Of a stretch of DNA of 64,000 nucleotides, positions 9,726-19,132 are shown one piece after another. A model generated the notes under the pieces. It saw nothing but the letters and a program-made list of their open reading frames with translations, ran no database searches and was not told the DNA's origin. The DNA is from Pseudonocardia sp. (GTDB taxonomy: Bacteria > Actinomycetota > Actinomycetes > Mycobacteriales > Pseudonocardiaceae). The stretch's first letter is position 1. Every line of letters begins with the position of its first letter. The stretch is taken from contig NZ_JAODNI010000164.1 in the NCBI RefSeq assembly GCF_025465255.1, positions 1 to 64,000 of the forward strand. The letters run 5' to 3'. Both the position numbers and the translations under genes were made by a program.

Positions 9726-12389
9726 TCACGCCCGTACGGCCTCGCGGAGCGCCTGGATGGCCGCGGGGATCCCGGCCGGCTCCGTGCCGCCGCCCTGGGC
9801 GAGGTCCGGCTTGCCGCCGCCCCGCCCACCGACGGCCTGCGCGAACGTCGGGATGAGCTTGCCCGCGGCGAGGCCCTGGTCCCGGGCCGCGGCGGTGGTG
9901 GCGACGACGAACGCGACCTTGCCCGCGTCGTCGGAGGAGAACAGCGCGACCACGCCGGGCTTGCTGCCCAGCCGGCCGCGGACGTCCGAGGCGAGCGAGC
10001 GCAGGTCGTTGCCGCCCAGCCCGGGCGGGGCCGCGACGGCGACGAGCGCGGTGCCGTCGAGATCCTCGGCCCGGTCCGCGAGCGTCCCGGCAGAGGCCAG
10101 GACGGCGTCCGCCCGGTGCTTCTCGATCTCCCGCTCGGCGTCGCGCAGCTTCTCGACCAGCCCGTTCACCCGCTCCGGCAGCTCCTCCGGGCGGGCCTTG
10201 AGCTGCTCGGCGAGCCGGCTGACCAGCAGGTGCTCCTTGGACATGTAGTCGAAGGCGTCGAGGCCGACGAGGGCCTCGACCCGGCGCACGCCCGAGCCGA
10301 TCGAGCCCTCGGACAGCACCTTGACCAGGCCGAGCTCGCCCGTGCGGCCGACGTGCGTGCCGCCGCACAGCTCGCGCGAGTAGTCGCCCATGTCCACGAC
10401 GCGGACGCGGTCCCCGTACTTCTCGCCGAAGAGCATCATCGCGCCGCGCCGGCGGGCCTCGTCCATCGAGGTCTCGTAGGTCTCGATCTCGCGGTTCTGC
10501 TGCAGGACCGTGTTCACCTCGGACTCGATCTCCGCCAGCGCCGTGGGCGACACCGCGCCGCCCGGCGACGTGAAGTCGAACCGGAGCCGCCCGGGGGCGT
10601 TGAGCGACCCGGCCTGGGCGGCGGAGGTGCCGAGCGCCCCGCGGACCCCGGCGTGCACGAGGTGCGTGCCGGTGTGGGCTCGGGAGATCGCGGCGCGGCG
10701 CGCCACGTCGACCTCGGCCACGACGGACGAGTCGACGGTCACGGTGCCGTGCGTGACGACCCCGCGGTGCACGCGCAGGCCCGCGACGGGTGACTGGACG
10801 TCGTCGACGCGCACGGTGAACGAGTCCGACCGCAGCTCGCCGGTGTCCGCCTGCTGGCCACCGGCCTCGGCATAGAACGGCGTGCGGTCCAGCACGACCT
10901 CCACGTTCGAGCCCTCGGCCGCGGCGGGGACGGGCTGCCCGTCCTTCAGCAGCCCGACGATCGAGCCCTCGGCGACCAGCTCGGTGTAGCCGAGGAAGCT
11001 CGTCGAGCCGTGCGTGTCCAGGACGGCCCGGTAGACCGACGCGTCCACGAACCCGATCTTGCGGCCGGCGGCGTCCGCCTTGGCGCGGGTCCGCTGCTCC
11101 TGCATGAGGGCGGTGAACCGGTCCTGGTCGACCTCGAGGCCCTGCTCGGCGGCCATCTCCAGGGTCAGGTCGATCGGGAAGCCGTAGGTGTCGTGCAGCT
11201 GGAAGGCCCGGTCACCGGGAAGGATCAGCGCACCGGAGGACTTCGTCTCGGCCACGGCCGTGTCGAAGATCCGCGAGCCGGCGGTGAGGGTGGAGAGGAA
11301 CGCCTCCTCCTCGGCCTCGACGACGGCGGAGATCCGCTCGAACTCCGTCTGCAGCTCCGGGTAGGTCGGGGCCATCTCGTCCCGCACGACCTCGGCGAAC
11401 GCACGCAGCACCGGCTCGGTGACGCCCAGCAGGCGGGCGGAGCGGACGATGCGGCGCAGCAGCCGGCGCAGGACGTACCCGCGGCCCTCGTTCGAGGGTG
11501 TCACGCCGTCGCCGATGATCATCACGCCGGAACGGGCGTGGTCCGCGATCACCCGGAAGCGGGTGTCGTCCTCCGGGTTCGCGCCGTACCTGCGGCCGGA
11601 GAAGGCCTCGGCGCGGGCGATGACCGGGCGGACCAGGTCCGTCTCGTAGACGTTCGCGACGCCCTGCAGCAGGTAGGCGACGCGCTCGACGCCCATGCCG
11701 GTGTCGATGTTCTTGCTGGGCAGGGTGCCGACCGGCGGGTGGCCGAGCTTGGGACTCAGCTCGCCGCGCTCGTCCTGCATGAAGACGAGGTTCCAGATCT
11801 CGAGGTAGCGGTCCTCGTCGACGACCGGGCCGCCGTCGCGGCCGTGCTCCGGCCCGCGGTCGTAGTAGATCTCCGAGCAGGGGCCGCCGGGACCGGGCAC
11901 GCCCATGTCCCAGTAGTTGTCCTTGCCGTCGCGGCGCTGGATGCGCTCGTCGGGCAGCCCGGCGATGCGCTTCCAGAGCGCGATCGCCTCGTCGTCGGTC
12001 TCGTAGACGGTGACCCAGATGCGGTCCGGGTCGAAGCCGAACCCACCCGACGCCTGGTCACCGGTGACGAGGTTCCAGGCGTGCTCGATCGCGCCGGCCT
12101 TGAAGTAGTCCCCGAAGGAGAAGTTGCCGGCCATCTGGAAGAACGTGTTGTGCCGGGTGGTGCGGCCGACCTCGTCGATGTCGCCGGTGCGCACGCACTT
12201 CTGGATCGACGTGGCGCGCGGGTACGGCGCCGGGACGTCGCCCAGGAAGTAGGGCTTGAACTGCACCATGCCGGCGTTGACGAACAGCAGGTTCGGGTCG
12301 TCGAGGATCAGCGACGCGCTGGGGACGCGGGTGTGGCCGGCCGCGACGAAGTGATCGGTGAAGCGGCGGACGATCTCATGGGTCTGCAC
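9726..12389 (-). CDS. alaS: Alanyl-tRNA synthetase
   Basis: Charges tRNA-Ala and edits Ser/Gly mischarging. The 887 aa protein has the class II catalytic core (about 1-350), an editing domain with [10 protein letters not shown] and [10 protein letters not shown] zinc ligands, and a C-Ala domain with an [13 protein letters not shown] signature near the end. The length is standard. It heads the alaS-ruvX-mltG run on the minus strand; the 70 bases between it and the small upstream membrane-protein genes hold no recognised feature. Confidence 0.97.
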   Translation of the reverse strand: MQTHEIVRRFTDHFVAAGHTRVPSASLILDDPNLLFVNAGMVQFKPYFLGDVPAPYPRATSIQKCVRTGDIDEVGRTTRHNTFFQMAGNFSFGDYFKAGAIEHAWNLVTGDQASGGFGFDPDRIWVTVYETDDEAIALWKRIAGLPDERIQRRDGKDNYWDMGVPGPGGPCSEIYYDRGPEHGRDGGPVVDEDRYLEIWNLVFMQDERGELSPKLGHPPVGTLPSKNIDTGMGVERVAYLLQGVANVYETDLVRPVIARAEAFSGRRYGANPEDDTRFRVIADHARSGVMIIGDGVTPSNEGRGYVLRRLLRRIVRSARLLGVTEPVLRAFAEVVRDEMAPTYPELQTEFERISAVVEAEEEAFLSTLTAGSRIFDTAVAETKSSGALILPGDRAFQLHDTYGFPIDLTLEMAAEQGLEVDQDRFTALMQEQRTRAKADAAGRKIGFVDASVYRAVLDTHGSTSFLGYTELVAEGSIVGLLKDGQPVPAAAEGSNVEVVLDRTPFYAEAGGQQADTGELRSDSFTVRVDDVQSPVAGLRVHRGVVTHGTVTVDSSVVAEVDVARRAAISRAHTGTHLVHAGVRGALGTSAAQAGSLNAPGRLRFDFTSPGGAVSPTALAEIESEVNTVLQQNREIETYETSMDEARRRGAMMLFGEKYGDRVRVVDMGDYSRELCGGTHVGRTGELGLVKVLSEGSIGSGVRRVEALVGLDAFDYMSKEHLLVSRLAEQLKARPEELPERVNGLVEKLRDAEREIEKHRADAVLASAGTLADRAEDLDGTALVAVAAPPGLGGNDLRSLASDVRGRLGSKPGVVALFSSDDAGKVAFVVATTAAARDQGLAAGKLIPTFAQAVGGRGGGKPDLAQGGGTEPAGIPAAIQALREAVRA

Positions 12390-12459
12390 GGGAGTGATCT
12401 CTCCGGATCAGGAGGAGGAACGGACGCGACGAACGGCAGGAGCGCGGCGGAGACGCCGC

Positions 12460-12786
12460 TCAGGCTCCTGCCCGGCGCGCTCGCGCGCCGGGGTTCGCGG
12501 TCGGGCGGGCGCCACGCGGAGCGTCCTCGGACACGGCGTCGGAGTACGTGGGCAGCACGGCGCCGGTCCGGCGCTCCACCAGGTCCGTCAGCTCCCGCTC
12601 GCGGGCCGACATCCCGGCGCGCACCTCGGCGCCGAAGGCCCCGAGGCCGGCACCGAGCTCACGCAGGCCGTCCGCGAGGTCCGCGCCGATACCCTGCGGG
12701 GTGAGCCGCTGCTTGGTCTCGGTGACCCGGCGGGAGACGTAGACGCCCGCGGCCGCACCGACGCCGAGCCAGAACAGGCGCTTCAC
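12460..12786 (-). CDS. Small membrane-anchored protein, DUF6167-like
   Basis: 108 aa starting at a GTG that overlaps the upstream stop by four bases. An N-terminal hydrophobic stretch (FWLGVGAAAGVYVS, about residues 4-17) suggests a membrane anchor, followed by an amphipathic helical region and a disordered Arg/Ala-rich tail. The family is conserved next to alaS and the DUF948 gene in actinobacteria. No enzymatic motif is seen. The DUF assignment is from memory of the neighbourhood and is tentative. Confidence 0.7.
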   Translation of the reverse strand: MKRLFWLGVGAAAGVYVSRRVTETKQRLTPQGIGADLADGLRELGAGLGAFGAEVRAGMSARERELTDLVERRTGAVLPTYSDAVSEDAPRGARPTANPGARARRAGA

Positions 12787-13193
12787 TTCTTCCCCTTGAC
12801 CTTGCCCTTGCGGCCACGCAGCGCGTGCGCCCCAGCATCCTTGCCCGCCCTGCGTGCCTTGACCGCCTTGTTCAACCCGTAGGAGAACGCGGCGGCCCGC
12901 ACCAGCGGACCTCCCAGGGTAGCCGTGAACAGCGACGTCAGGACGGACACGTTGCTGCTGACCTGGCGCGCGTTCGAGGTGATCCCGTCGACCCGCTCGA
13001 GCTGGGTGTTCACCGAGCTGAGGGTGGCGTGCGCGTCGGTGAGCAGCGGAGCGCTGCCCTCGTGGGCCTTGCGGATGGCCACGGTCGCCTCGTCGAGCGT
13101 GCGACCCAGCTTGAGCAGCGGGATCGCGATCAGCACCACGAGCACGACGAAAGCCCCCGCGGCGATCAGCGCAGCGATCTGACCAGCCGACAC
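12783..13193 (-). CDS. DUF948 family membrane protein
   Basis: 136 aa with one N-terminal membrane helix (about 6-27, IAALIAAGAFVVLVVLIAI), then a helical, probably coiled-coil, segment (about 30-90) typical of DUF948, and a Lys/Arg-rich C-terminus ending KGKVKGKK. General-stress or envelope roles have been proposed for the family; none can be assigned here. Translationally coupled to the following small gene. Confidence 0.8.
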   Translation of the reverse strand: MSAGQIAALIAAGAFVVLVVLIAIPLLKLGRTLDEATVAIRKAHEGSAPLLTDAHATLSSVNTQLERVDGITSNARQVSSNVSVLTSLFTATLGGPLVRAAAFSYGLNKAVKARRAGKDAGAHALRGRKGKVKGKK

Positions 13194-13298
13194 AAAGCCC
13201 TCCCGCGATCATCAAGTGAGGTGATCGCCACCTCTCGTGGTGATCGCGGACAGGCTACTACCCTCGGCCGTCCTCGACCGAGGACGGGTCGCCCGCCT

Positions 13299-14057
13299 CT
13301 ATCGGCCGTCCCGGTCCTCGTCGTCGGCCGGGGCGGGGGTCGCGGCGAGCCCGGGCACGGCCACCCCGGTCTCGGCGACGAGCTGGCGGAGCCGGCCCAG
13401 CGCGCGGTGCTGGGTCACCCGGACCGCACCGGGCGTCGAGCCGACGGTCTTCGCCGTCTCCTCGGCGCTCAGCCCGACCGCGAGCCGCAGCACGAGGACC
13501 TCGCGCTGACGCTCCGTGAGCGTGTCGAGCAGGCCGCCGAGGCGGTGGTTGAGCTCGACCGCGAGGACCCGGTGCTCCGGGCCGTCGTGGCTGACGGCCA
13601 TGTCCGGCACCTCCGCGACTGGCTCGGACCGGTTGCGCCCGATCGCCCGGAAGGCGTCGGTGACCTTGTGCGCCGCGATGCCGTAGACGAAGGCGCGGAA
13701 CGACAGGCCCTTCACGGTGTACGTCGGCAGCGCGTTGACGACGGCCAGGCAGACGTCCTGGGCGACGTCCTCGGCCGAGCCGATGACGGTCTCCTGACGG
13801 CCGAGCCGGCCCCGGCAGTACCGCAGCACCAGCGGACGGATCTCGGTGAGCAGCTCGTCCCTGGCGCGCGTGTCGCCCTCGACGGCGCCCGCGACGAACT
13901 GCTCGAGGGCCGCGGGCTCCGGGAGCGAGCGCCCCGAGGTCTCCGGGACCTCCTCCAGCTCCGCCGGGAGCTCGAGCTCCAGGGCGGGCACTATCGAGAT
14001 CAGCCGCTGCTCCGGCTGACCGACGTGGTGGGCGAACTGCTCGGCGGCGGCGCTCAT
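13299..14057 (-). CDS. Sigma-70 family sigma factor, SigD/ShbA-like
   Basis: 252 aa group 4 (ECF-like) sigma factor. Region 2 (about 85-155) includes VLRYCRGRLG, SAEDVAQDVCLAVV and FRAFVYGIAAHKVTDAFR. Region 4 (about 180-230) includes LTERQREVLVLRL and a helix-turn-helix GLSAEETAKTVGSTPGAVRV. The region 2 wording matches SigD of mycobacteria and ShbA of streptomycetes, the latter directing transcription of the principal sigma gene. No anti-sigma gene is adjacent. Start chosen at ATG 14057, after which an acidic linker precedes region 2. The 346-base divergent gap to the TetR gene carries a strong hairpin. Confidence 0.85.
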   Translation of the reverse strand: MSAAAEQFAHHVGQPEQRLISIVPALELELPAELEEVPETSGRSLPEPAALEQFVAGAVEGDTRARDELLTEIRPLVLRYCRGRLGRQETVIGSAEDVAQDVCLAVVNALPTYTVKGLSFRAFVYGIAAHKVTDAFRAIGRNRSEPVAEVPDMAVSHDGPEHRVLAVELNHRLGGLLDTLTERQREVLVLRLAVGLSAEETAKTVGSTPGAVRVTQHRALGRLRQLVAETGVAVPGLAATPAPADDEDRDGR

Positions 14058-14160
14058 CGGCCGGATCCGGACATGAGCGTGCGAACAGAGGTGTACATCG
14101 ACGGGTTCCCCTCTCCCTGCACCGGGGACTACCGGGCCCCCGATGCCGTGCGCGGACTCA

Positions 14161-14196
14161 GCGGCACGCCTCGATGTGCCCGTCGAGGTGTGCCGC
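14161..14196 (-). promoter_or_regulatory. Hairpin upstream of the SigD-like gene
   Basis: GCGGCACGCCTCGA and TCGAGGTGTGCCGC make a 14-bp stem (one G-T wobble) with an 8-base loop, about 100 bases before the sigma factor start in the 346-base gap 14058-14403. It may be an attenuator, a processing site or a transcription block between the divergent genes. I recognise no other feature in this gap and no clear -35/-10 pair. Confidence 0.4.
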
Positions 14197-14403
14197 TGTG
14201 GTGCGGTGCTCCGCCCGGCGTCGGAAAGGGCGTCCGAGCCGCACCCCTGCGGCCCGGCTGCCCCCGGCACCGGTCCCGACCGCCGCCGTGCCCTGCGGCG
14301 ATCGGGAACCGTTGTTCGATATTCAAGTAGCGCGTCACCAGTGTGGGGTACCGGTCGAACTGGAGTCAAGTATGGTTGGGCGAAGAAACGGTGACGGAGT
14401 GCG

Positions 14404-15096
14404 ATGCCCCCCGATGAGACAGCTCCCCCGGAAGATCCGCGGGTCCGTGCGGCACGGACGAAACGTGAGCGCACGCGCCGCGCCCTGCTCGAATCCGCGG
14501 ATGCCCTCTTCGGCACCCGTGGCTGGAACCAGACGCGCGTGGAGGACGTCGCCGCCGCCGCCGGGGTCAGCCCCGCGACGGCCTACAACCACTTCCCGAC
14601 CAAGCACGCGCTCATCGGCACGGTGTACGCCCCGCTGCTCCGACCGCTCGCGCTCTCCGCGGAGCAGGACCGCCGGACGGGCCGACCGGTCGTCGACGCG
14701 TTGAGTGAGCAGGTCAGAGCCCTGAGCCGGACCAGCGCCCGGCACCGGGCGCTCACCGCGGCCCTGGCCCTGGCGATGCTGGACTACACCGCGCGCACCA
14801 CCGCGCCGCCGGATCCGGCGGACCAGGGGGACCCGCGGAACCTCGCCCCGATGACGACCGCGATCCAGGGTCTGATCGAGGACGGACAGCGCTCCGGAGA
14901 GCTGCATCCGTTCCCGCCCGCGGCCGAGCTGAGCGGGGTGGTGATCAACCTGCTCCTGGTCCGCAGCCTCAACCGACCGGACGAGACGGCGGACCAGACG
15001 GCCGAGATGTTGCTCACCGTGATGTTCGGTGCCGTCAAGCCCGAACTGCTCGCGCGCCCAGGAGTCGGCGGACGGCCGTTTTCCGGCGACGACTGA
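14404..15096 (+). CDS. TetR family transcriptional regulator
   Basis: 230 aa. The N-terminal DNA-binding domain (about 17-65) contains RALLESADALFGTRGWNQTRVEDVAA and the helix-turn-helix SPATAYNHFPTKHALIG. The C-terminal ligand-binding domain (70-210) is not assignable. The downstream secreted DNRLRE gene has its own gap of about 140 bases, so co-transcription is uncertain. Effector and targets unknown. Confidence 0.88.
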   Translation: MPPDETAPPEDPRVRAARTKRERTRRALLESADALFGTRGWNQTRVEDVAAAAGVSPATAYNHFPTKHALIGTVYAPLLRPLALSAEQDRRTGRPVVDALSEQVRALSRTSARHRALTAALALAMLDYTARTTAPPDPADQGDPRNLAPMTTAIQGLIEDGQRSGELHPFPPAAELSGVVINLLLVRSLNRPDETADQTAEMLLTVMFGAVKPELLARPGVGGRPFSGDD

Positions 15097-15239
15097 CTGT
15101 CGATCACACAATTTTGACTACCCGCGGTCAGATCGGTCCGCCGAGCGGCTGCGCCATCGGGTGACTTCGTTCCCCCGACACGGTCTCTCCCGACGCAGCT
15201 ATCTTGCCGTGCGTGGTCCCTGGCCGTAGTTCTTCGGAC

Positions 15240-16409
15240 ATGTCACGACGCGCGGCGACCGCCGCGACCGCACTACTCGCAACATCGCTCCTCTGGCTCC
15301 TCTCACCGGGTGTCGCCTCCGCCGCGACTCCCCCGCCGACCGCGACACCTCCGGCCGGGGCCCCGCTCACCGAGGACGCCACCACCGCGTCCAGCGACAC
15401 CGCCGTCCGCGCCGACGGTGCCCGCACCGTCACGCTCTACTCCGGCCCGGTCCGCGTGCAGCGCCCGGCCGCGTCCGGCGGGGCCGAGTGGCTGCCGGTC
15501 GACCTGACGCTGCGCACGGATCCCGACGGTGTCGTCCGCCCCGTCGCGGGACCGCACGACCTCACGCTCACCCCCACCGGGCCGTCCGTCCGGTATGCCG
15601 GCGGCGGGTCCGCGGCCGTCGCCTGGCCCACCGCGCTGCCCGCTCCGCGCCTCGCCGCCAACCGCGCCGTCTACCCGCAGGTCGCCCCGGGCTGGAGCCT
15701 CGAGGTCGAGGCAACACGCGCCGGCTTCGTCGCGTCGATCCGCAAGGACGGCGTGCCGACGGGTCCGGCGCCCGCGCTCGCCCTGCGCGGTGCCGCCGAG
15801 GCGGTCCCGGCCCCGGCGCTCGACGGCCGCACCGGGATGACCGAGGCCGAGTCCGCCGTCAGCCGGGTGGTGGCCGCCGAGAAGCCGGCCGGGGCCGCGC
15901 CCGTCCCCTTCGACACGACCGTGCAGACGACCATCCGCAACACCGACACCTCCGGCGAGCCCGAGCTCCGGATCGGCAGCTACGACGGGGTCGCGGCCGC
16001 CCGCAGCTACCTCACCTGGGACGTCGCGCAGCTCGCCGGGAAGCCGATCGGCACCGCGATGCTGGAGGTGTTCCAGGGCTGGTCCGCCTCGTGCAAGGCC
16101 CGGGCCTGGGAGGTCCGCTCGCTGAACCCGGGCGCCGGGCCGATCGGGCCGGCACTGCGCTGGGCGAACCAGCCCGCCGCCGACGCGGTGCGCGCCACCA
16201 GCACCGACACCCGGGGCAACAACGCCGCGTGCGCCCCCGGCTGGACCACCGTGGACGTCACACCCCTGGTGAAGGAGTGGGCCGCCGCCGGGACGACGTC
16301 CGGCACCGTGCAGCTCCGCGCGACCGACGAGACGGACCCGCTCTCCTGGAAGCGCTTCGGCTCGGCCGAGAGCCCGAACGTCCCCCGCCTCACCGTCACG
16401 ATGCCCTAG
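15240..16409 (+). CDS. Secreted DNRLRE domain protein
   Basis: 389 aa from ATG 15240. A signal peptide (SRRAATAATALLATS...GVASAA, about 1-28) predicts export. After a Pro/Thr/Ala-rich linker, a middle region carries YPQVAPGWSLEVEA, and the C-terminal third is a DNRLRE-type carbohydrate-binding or adhesion-like domain with AARSYLTWDVAQLAG, FQGWSASCKARAWEV, and VDVTPLVKEWAA. DNRLRE domains occur in wall-associated and RHS-type secreted proteins. The stop overlaps the rocD stop by four bases on the opposite strand. An alternative start at 15204 would place extra residues before the signal peptide. Confidence 0.78.
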   Translation: MSRRAATAATALLATSLLWLLSPGVASAATPPPTATPPAGAPLTEDATTASSDTAVRADGARTVTLYSGPVRVQRPAASGGAEWLPVDLTLRTDPDGVVRPVAGPHDLTLTPTGPSVRYAGGGSAAVAWPTALPAPRLAANRAVYPQVAPGWSLEVEATRAGFVASIRKDGVPTGPAPALALRGAAEAVPAPALDGRTGMTEAESAVSRVVAAEKPAGAAPVPFDTTVQTTIRNTDTSGEPELRIGSYDGVAAARSYLTWDVAQLAGKPIGTAMLEVFQGWSASCKARAWEVRSLNPGAGPIGPALRWANQPAADAVRATSTDTRGNNAACAPGWTTVDVTPLVKEWAAAGTTSGTVQLRATDETDPLSWKRFGSAESPNVPRLTVTMP

Positions 16410-17656
16410 GACTGCAGGGCGTGGCGGAGGGCGGCCAGGGCGGTGTGCAGGTCCGGCTCGGTGATCACCAGCGGCGGGGAGAGGCGAACGGTGGGGCCGT
16501 GGGTGTCCTTCGCCAGGACACCGAGGGCGGCCAGCCGTTCGCAGACCTCGCGGCCCGTCCCCAGCTCCGGGTCGACGTCCACGCCGGCCCACAGGCCCAC
16601 CCCGCGGACGGCCGTCGCCCCGTGCCCGACGATCTCCCGCAACCCCTCGTGCAGGATCTCGCCCATCGCGCGGGTGTGCTCGAGCAGGCTCCCCTCGGCC
16701 AGCAGGCCGACGACGGCCCGGCCGACCGCGCAGGCCAGCGGGTTCCCCCCGAACGTCGAACCGTGCTGGCCGGGCTTGAGCACGCCGAGCACGTCGGAGT
16801 CGGCCACGACGGCGGAGACCGGCATGATCCCGGCGCCGAGCGCCTTGCCGAGCAGGTAGACGTCCGCGTCGACACCGGCCGCGCGCGTCGCCAGGACGTG
16901 CCCGGTCCGGCCCAGGCCGGCCTGCACCTCGTCGGACACGTAGAGCACGTTCGACGCGGTGCAGATCTCCCGGACCGCGGCCAGGTACCCGGGCGGCGGG
17001 ACGATCACGCCCGCCTCGCCCTGGACCGGCTCGAGCAGCACCGCCACCGTCTCGGGCGTGATCGCGGCCCGGAGCGCGGCGGCGTCGCCGTACGGCACGA
17101 CGTCGAAGCCCGGGGTGAACGGGCCGAACCCGCCGCGCGCCTCGGGATCGGTGGAGAACGAGACCACGCTGATCGTGCGGCCGTGGAACGCCTCCGCCGC
17201 GACGACGATCCGCGCCCGGCCCGCCGGCACGCCCTTCACCTCGTAGCCCCACTTGCGGGCCACCTTGAGCCCACTCTCGACGGCCTCCGCGCCGGTGTTC
17301 ATCGGCAGCACCCGCTGCTTGCCCAGCAGCGCGGCGAGCTCGGTGCAGAACGGGCCGAGCTGGTCGTTGCCGAAGGCGCGACTGGTCAGGGTGACGCGGT
17401 CCAGCTGGCGGTGCGCGGCGGCGGTCAGCACCGGGTGGCGGTGGCCGAAGTTCAGCGCCGAGTACCCGGCGAGGAAGTCCAGGTAGCGGCGCCCCTCGAC
17501 GTCGGTGACCCAGACCCCCTGCCCGTCCGCGATCACCACCGGCAGCGGGTGGTAGTTGTGCGCCGAGTGCTCGGCCATCAGCCGCTCGTGGACGGCGGTG
17601 GGACTGTCGTGGGCGACGGCCGGCTCCGCGAGCTCCGCCTCCGGCAGCAGTGTCAT
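16406..17656 (-). CDS. rocD: Ornithine aminotransferase
   Basis: PLP-dependent class III aminotransferase converting ornithine and 2-oxoglutarate to glutamate semialdehyde and glutamate. 416 aa with HNYHPLPVVI near the N-terminus, NTGAEAVESGLKVARKWGY, the cofactor Asp in YVSDEVQAGLGRTG, the PLP Lys in LLGKALGAG and HGSTFGGNPLA. The start overlaps the upstream arginine-hydrolase-like gene by four bases. The pair, with an Lrp gene, matches the rocD-Rv2323c-Rv2324 arrangement of M. tuberculosis. Confidence 0.93.
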   Translation of the reverse strand: MTLLPEAELAEPAVAHDSPTAVHERLMAEHSAHNYHPLPVVIADGQGVWVTDVEGRRYLDFLAGYSALNFGHRHPVLTAAAHRQLDRVTLTSRAFGNDQLGPFCTELAALLGKQRVLPMNTGAEAVESGLKVARKWGYEVKGVPAGRARIVVAAEAFHGRTISVVSFSTDPEARGGFGPFTPGFDVVPYGDAAALRAAITPETVAVLLEPVQGEAGVIVPPPGYLAAVREICTASNVLYVSDEVQAGLGRTGHVLATRAAGVDADVYLLGKALGAGIMPVSAVVADSDVLGVLKPGQHGSTFGGNPLACAVGRAVVGLLAEGSLLEHTRAMGEILHEGLREIVGHGATAVRGVGLWAGVDVDPELGTGREVCERLAALGVLAKDTHGPTVRLSPPLVITEPDLHTALAALRHALQS

Positions 17657-18501
17657 GCCCGCACCTCCAGCGTGCAGCATTTCGGTCCGCCACCGCCCTT
17701 GAGCAGCTCGGACAGGTCGACGCCCACGGGGGTGAAGCCCCGCTCGGCGTACTCCGCGGCCAGCCCGGCCGCCGCCGCCGGGAGGACGACGTGCCGCCCG
17801 TCGCTCACCGCGTTCAGCCCCAGCACCGCCGCGTCCTCGGCGCTCGCGATCACCGCGGCCGGGTAGCGCCCGGCCAGCACGCCCCGGGACCGCGGCGCGA
17901 ACGCCTCCGGCAGGTAGGCGATCTCGGTGTCCGACAGGACGGTCACCGCCGTGTCCAGGTGGTAGTACCGCGGATCGACGAGCTCGAGCCCGATCACCGG
18001 CCGGCGCAGCACGCGCGCGGCCTCGACGTGCGCCCGCGGGTCCGTGCGGAACCCGCTCCCGGCCAGGACGACCTCGCCCGCGACGAGCAGGTCCCCCTCC
18101 CCCTCGTTGACGAAGGTCGGCTCGGCGAACCGGGTCAGCCCCGCGGCGGCGAGGGCGAGGCGGTAGGCGGCGGCCTCGGCCGCCCGCTCCGCGTACCTGA
18201 ACATCGCGCCGTAGACGATCCCGCCGGCGACGGTGGCACCGTTGGCCGCGTAGACCATGTCCGGCAGCCCGGGCACGGGCTCGACGACGGTCACCTCGTG
18301 GCCCAGCTCGACGTAGGTCCGGCGCAGCGTGTCCCACTGGGCGAACGCGAGATCGAGGTCGACAGCGGCCCCGGGCGTCATCCAGGGGTTGATCGCGTAC
18401 TCGACGGCGAAGTGGGTCGGCGGGCACATCACGTAGTGCCGGCGCGTGGGGTTCCTCGGGACGGTCTCGGACGGGCGGGAAAGGACGCTGGTCACGGGCA
18501 C
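17653..18501 (-). CDS. Arginine dihydrolase/dimethylargininase-like hydrolase
   Basis: 282 aa member of the guanidino-group modifying superfamily. It begins RHYVMCPPTHFAVEYAINPW (about 21-40). It has Asn87 in YAANGAT, E133 and D137 in NEGEGDLL, the catalytic His181 in YYHLDT and the nucleophilic Cys275 in GGPKCCTLE. The family is often labelled ddaH (ADMA to citrulline plus dimethylamine). The MCPP..INPWM opening and the Asn at position 87 resemble cyanobacterial arginine dihydrolase (ArgZ/AgrE), which makes ornithine, ammonia and CO2 directly. Coupling to rocD, which needs ornithine, favours that reading. Activity is inference. Confidence 0.85.
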   Translation of the reverse strand: MPVTSVLSRPSETVPRNPTRRHYVMCPPTHFAVEYAINPWMTPGAAVDLDLAFAQWDTLRRTYVELGHEVTVVEPVPGLPDMVYAANGATVAGGIVYGAMFRYAERAAEAAAYRLALAAAGLTRFAEPTFVNEGEGDLLVAGEVVLAGSGFRTDPRAHVEAARVLRRPVIGLELVDPRYYHLDTAVTVLSDTEIAYLPEAFAPRSRGVLAGRYPAAVIASAEDAAVLGLNAVSDGRHVVLPAAAAGLAAEYAERGFTPVGVDLSELLKGGGGPKCCTLEVRA

Positions 18502-18654
18502 TCCCTGCGGGAAGGCGGACGGTCACGCCATCGGGACCCTGTCCCCCGCCAGCGTAGATAGCGCTCAGTAGCGCGGACAATCACGATCCATTGCCGGATC
18601 ACGCCCGATCGGTGCGCATATACCCGGTTCGACGCCCGAACGTTGCGCGGCCCT

Positions 18655-19104
18655 TCAGGACACCCCTGGCGTCCGCCTGATCAACGGGGAGAGCACCAGC
18701 ACGGACTTGGTCCGCTCCACGAACGGCTCCGCGCCGATCTGCTCCAGCACCCGCTCGAAGTGCCGCATGTCCGACGCCAGGATCCGCACCAGTGCGTCCG
18801 CCTCGCCCGAGACCGTGCTCGCGTCGACCACCTCGGGCAGCCCGGACACCGCCGCCTTGATCGCGGCGGGGGGCGTGCTCGGCCGGCAGTACAGCTCGAC
18901 GTACCCCTCCACGGTCCAGCCCAGCGCGCCCGGATCGAGTCGCACGCTGAACCGCGTGATCACGCCGTCGGAGCGCAGCCGGTCCACGCGGCGCTTCACC
19001 GCGGAGGCGGAGAGCCCCACCTCCGCGCCCAGCTCCGCGTAGCTGCGACGCCCGTCGTCGACCAGCAACGTGACGATCCGCTCGTCGGTCCGATCCAGAC
19101 GCAT
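18655..19104 (-). CDS. Lrp/AsnC family regulator of the arginine cluster
   Basis: 149 aa: an N-terminal winged helix-turn-helix (about 1-55; DERIVTLLVDDGRRSYAELG, then SASAVKRRVDRL) and a C-terminal RAM/AsnC ligand-binding domain (about 65-140; VEGYVELYC, VSGEADALVRI). It is followed on the same strand by the hydrolase-rocD pair and is divergent from arcA with only about 28 bases between starts, so it probably controls both from one operator. Arginine or ornithine is the expected effector (inference). ATG 19104 was chosen over an upstream ATG that would overlap arcA. Confidence 0.88.
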   Translation of the reverse strand: MRLDRTDERIVTLLVDDGRRSYAELGAEVGLSASAVKRRVDRLRSDGVITRFSVRLDPGALGWTVEGYVELYCRPSTPPAAIKAAVSGLPEVVDASTVSGEADALVRILASDMRHFERVLEQIGAEPFVERTKSVLVLSPLIRRTPGVS

Positions 19105-19132
19105 CGACACATCTTCCGACACGATGTGCGCC

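Noticed and set aside
13194-13298. Repeated GCGATCACC motifs upstream of the DUF948 gene
   Set aside because: Two to three short copies could be operator half-sites, but spacing is irregular and no regulator is implied.
15097-15239. Possible riboswitch before the secreted DNRLRE gene
   Set aside because: Leaders of secreted wall proteins in actinobacteria sometimes carry c-di-AMP riboswitches, but no matching conserved core is visible here.
17653-18501. Firm annotation as dimethylargininase (ddaH)
   Set aside because: Sequence features fit arginine dihydrolase at least as well and the rocD coupling favours ornithine production, so the gene symbol was withheld.
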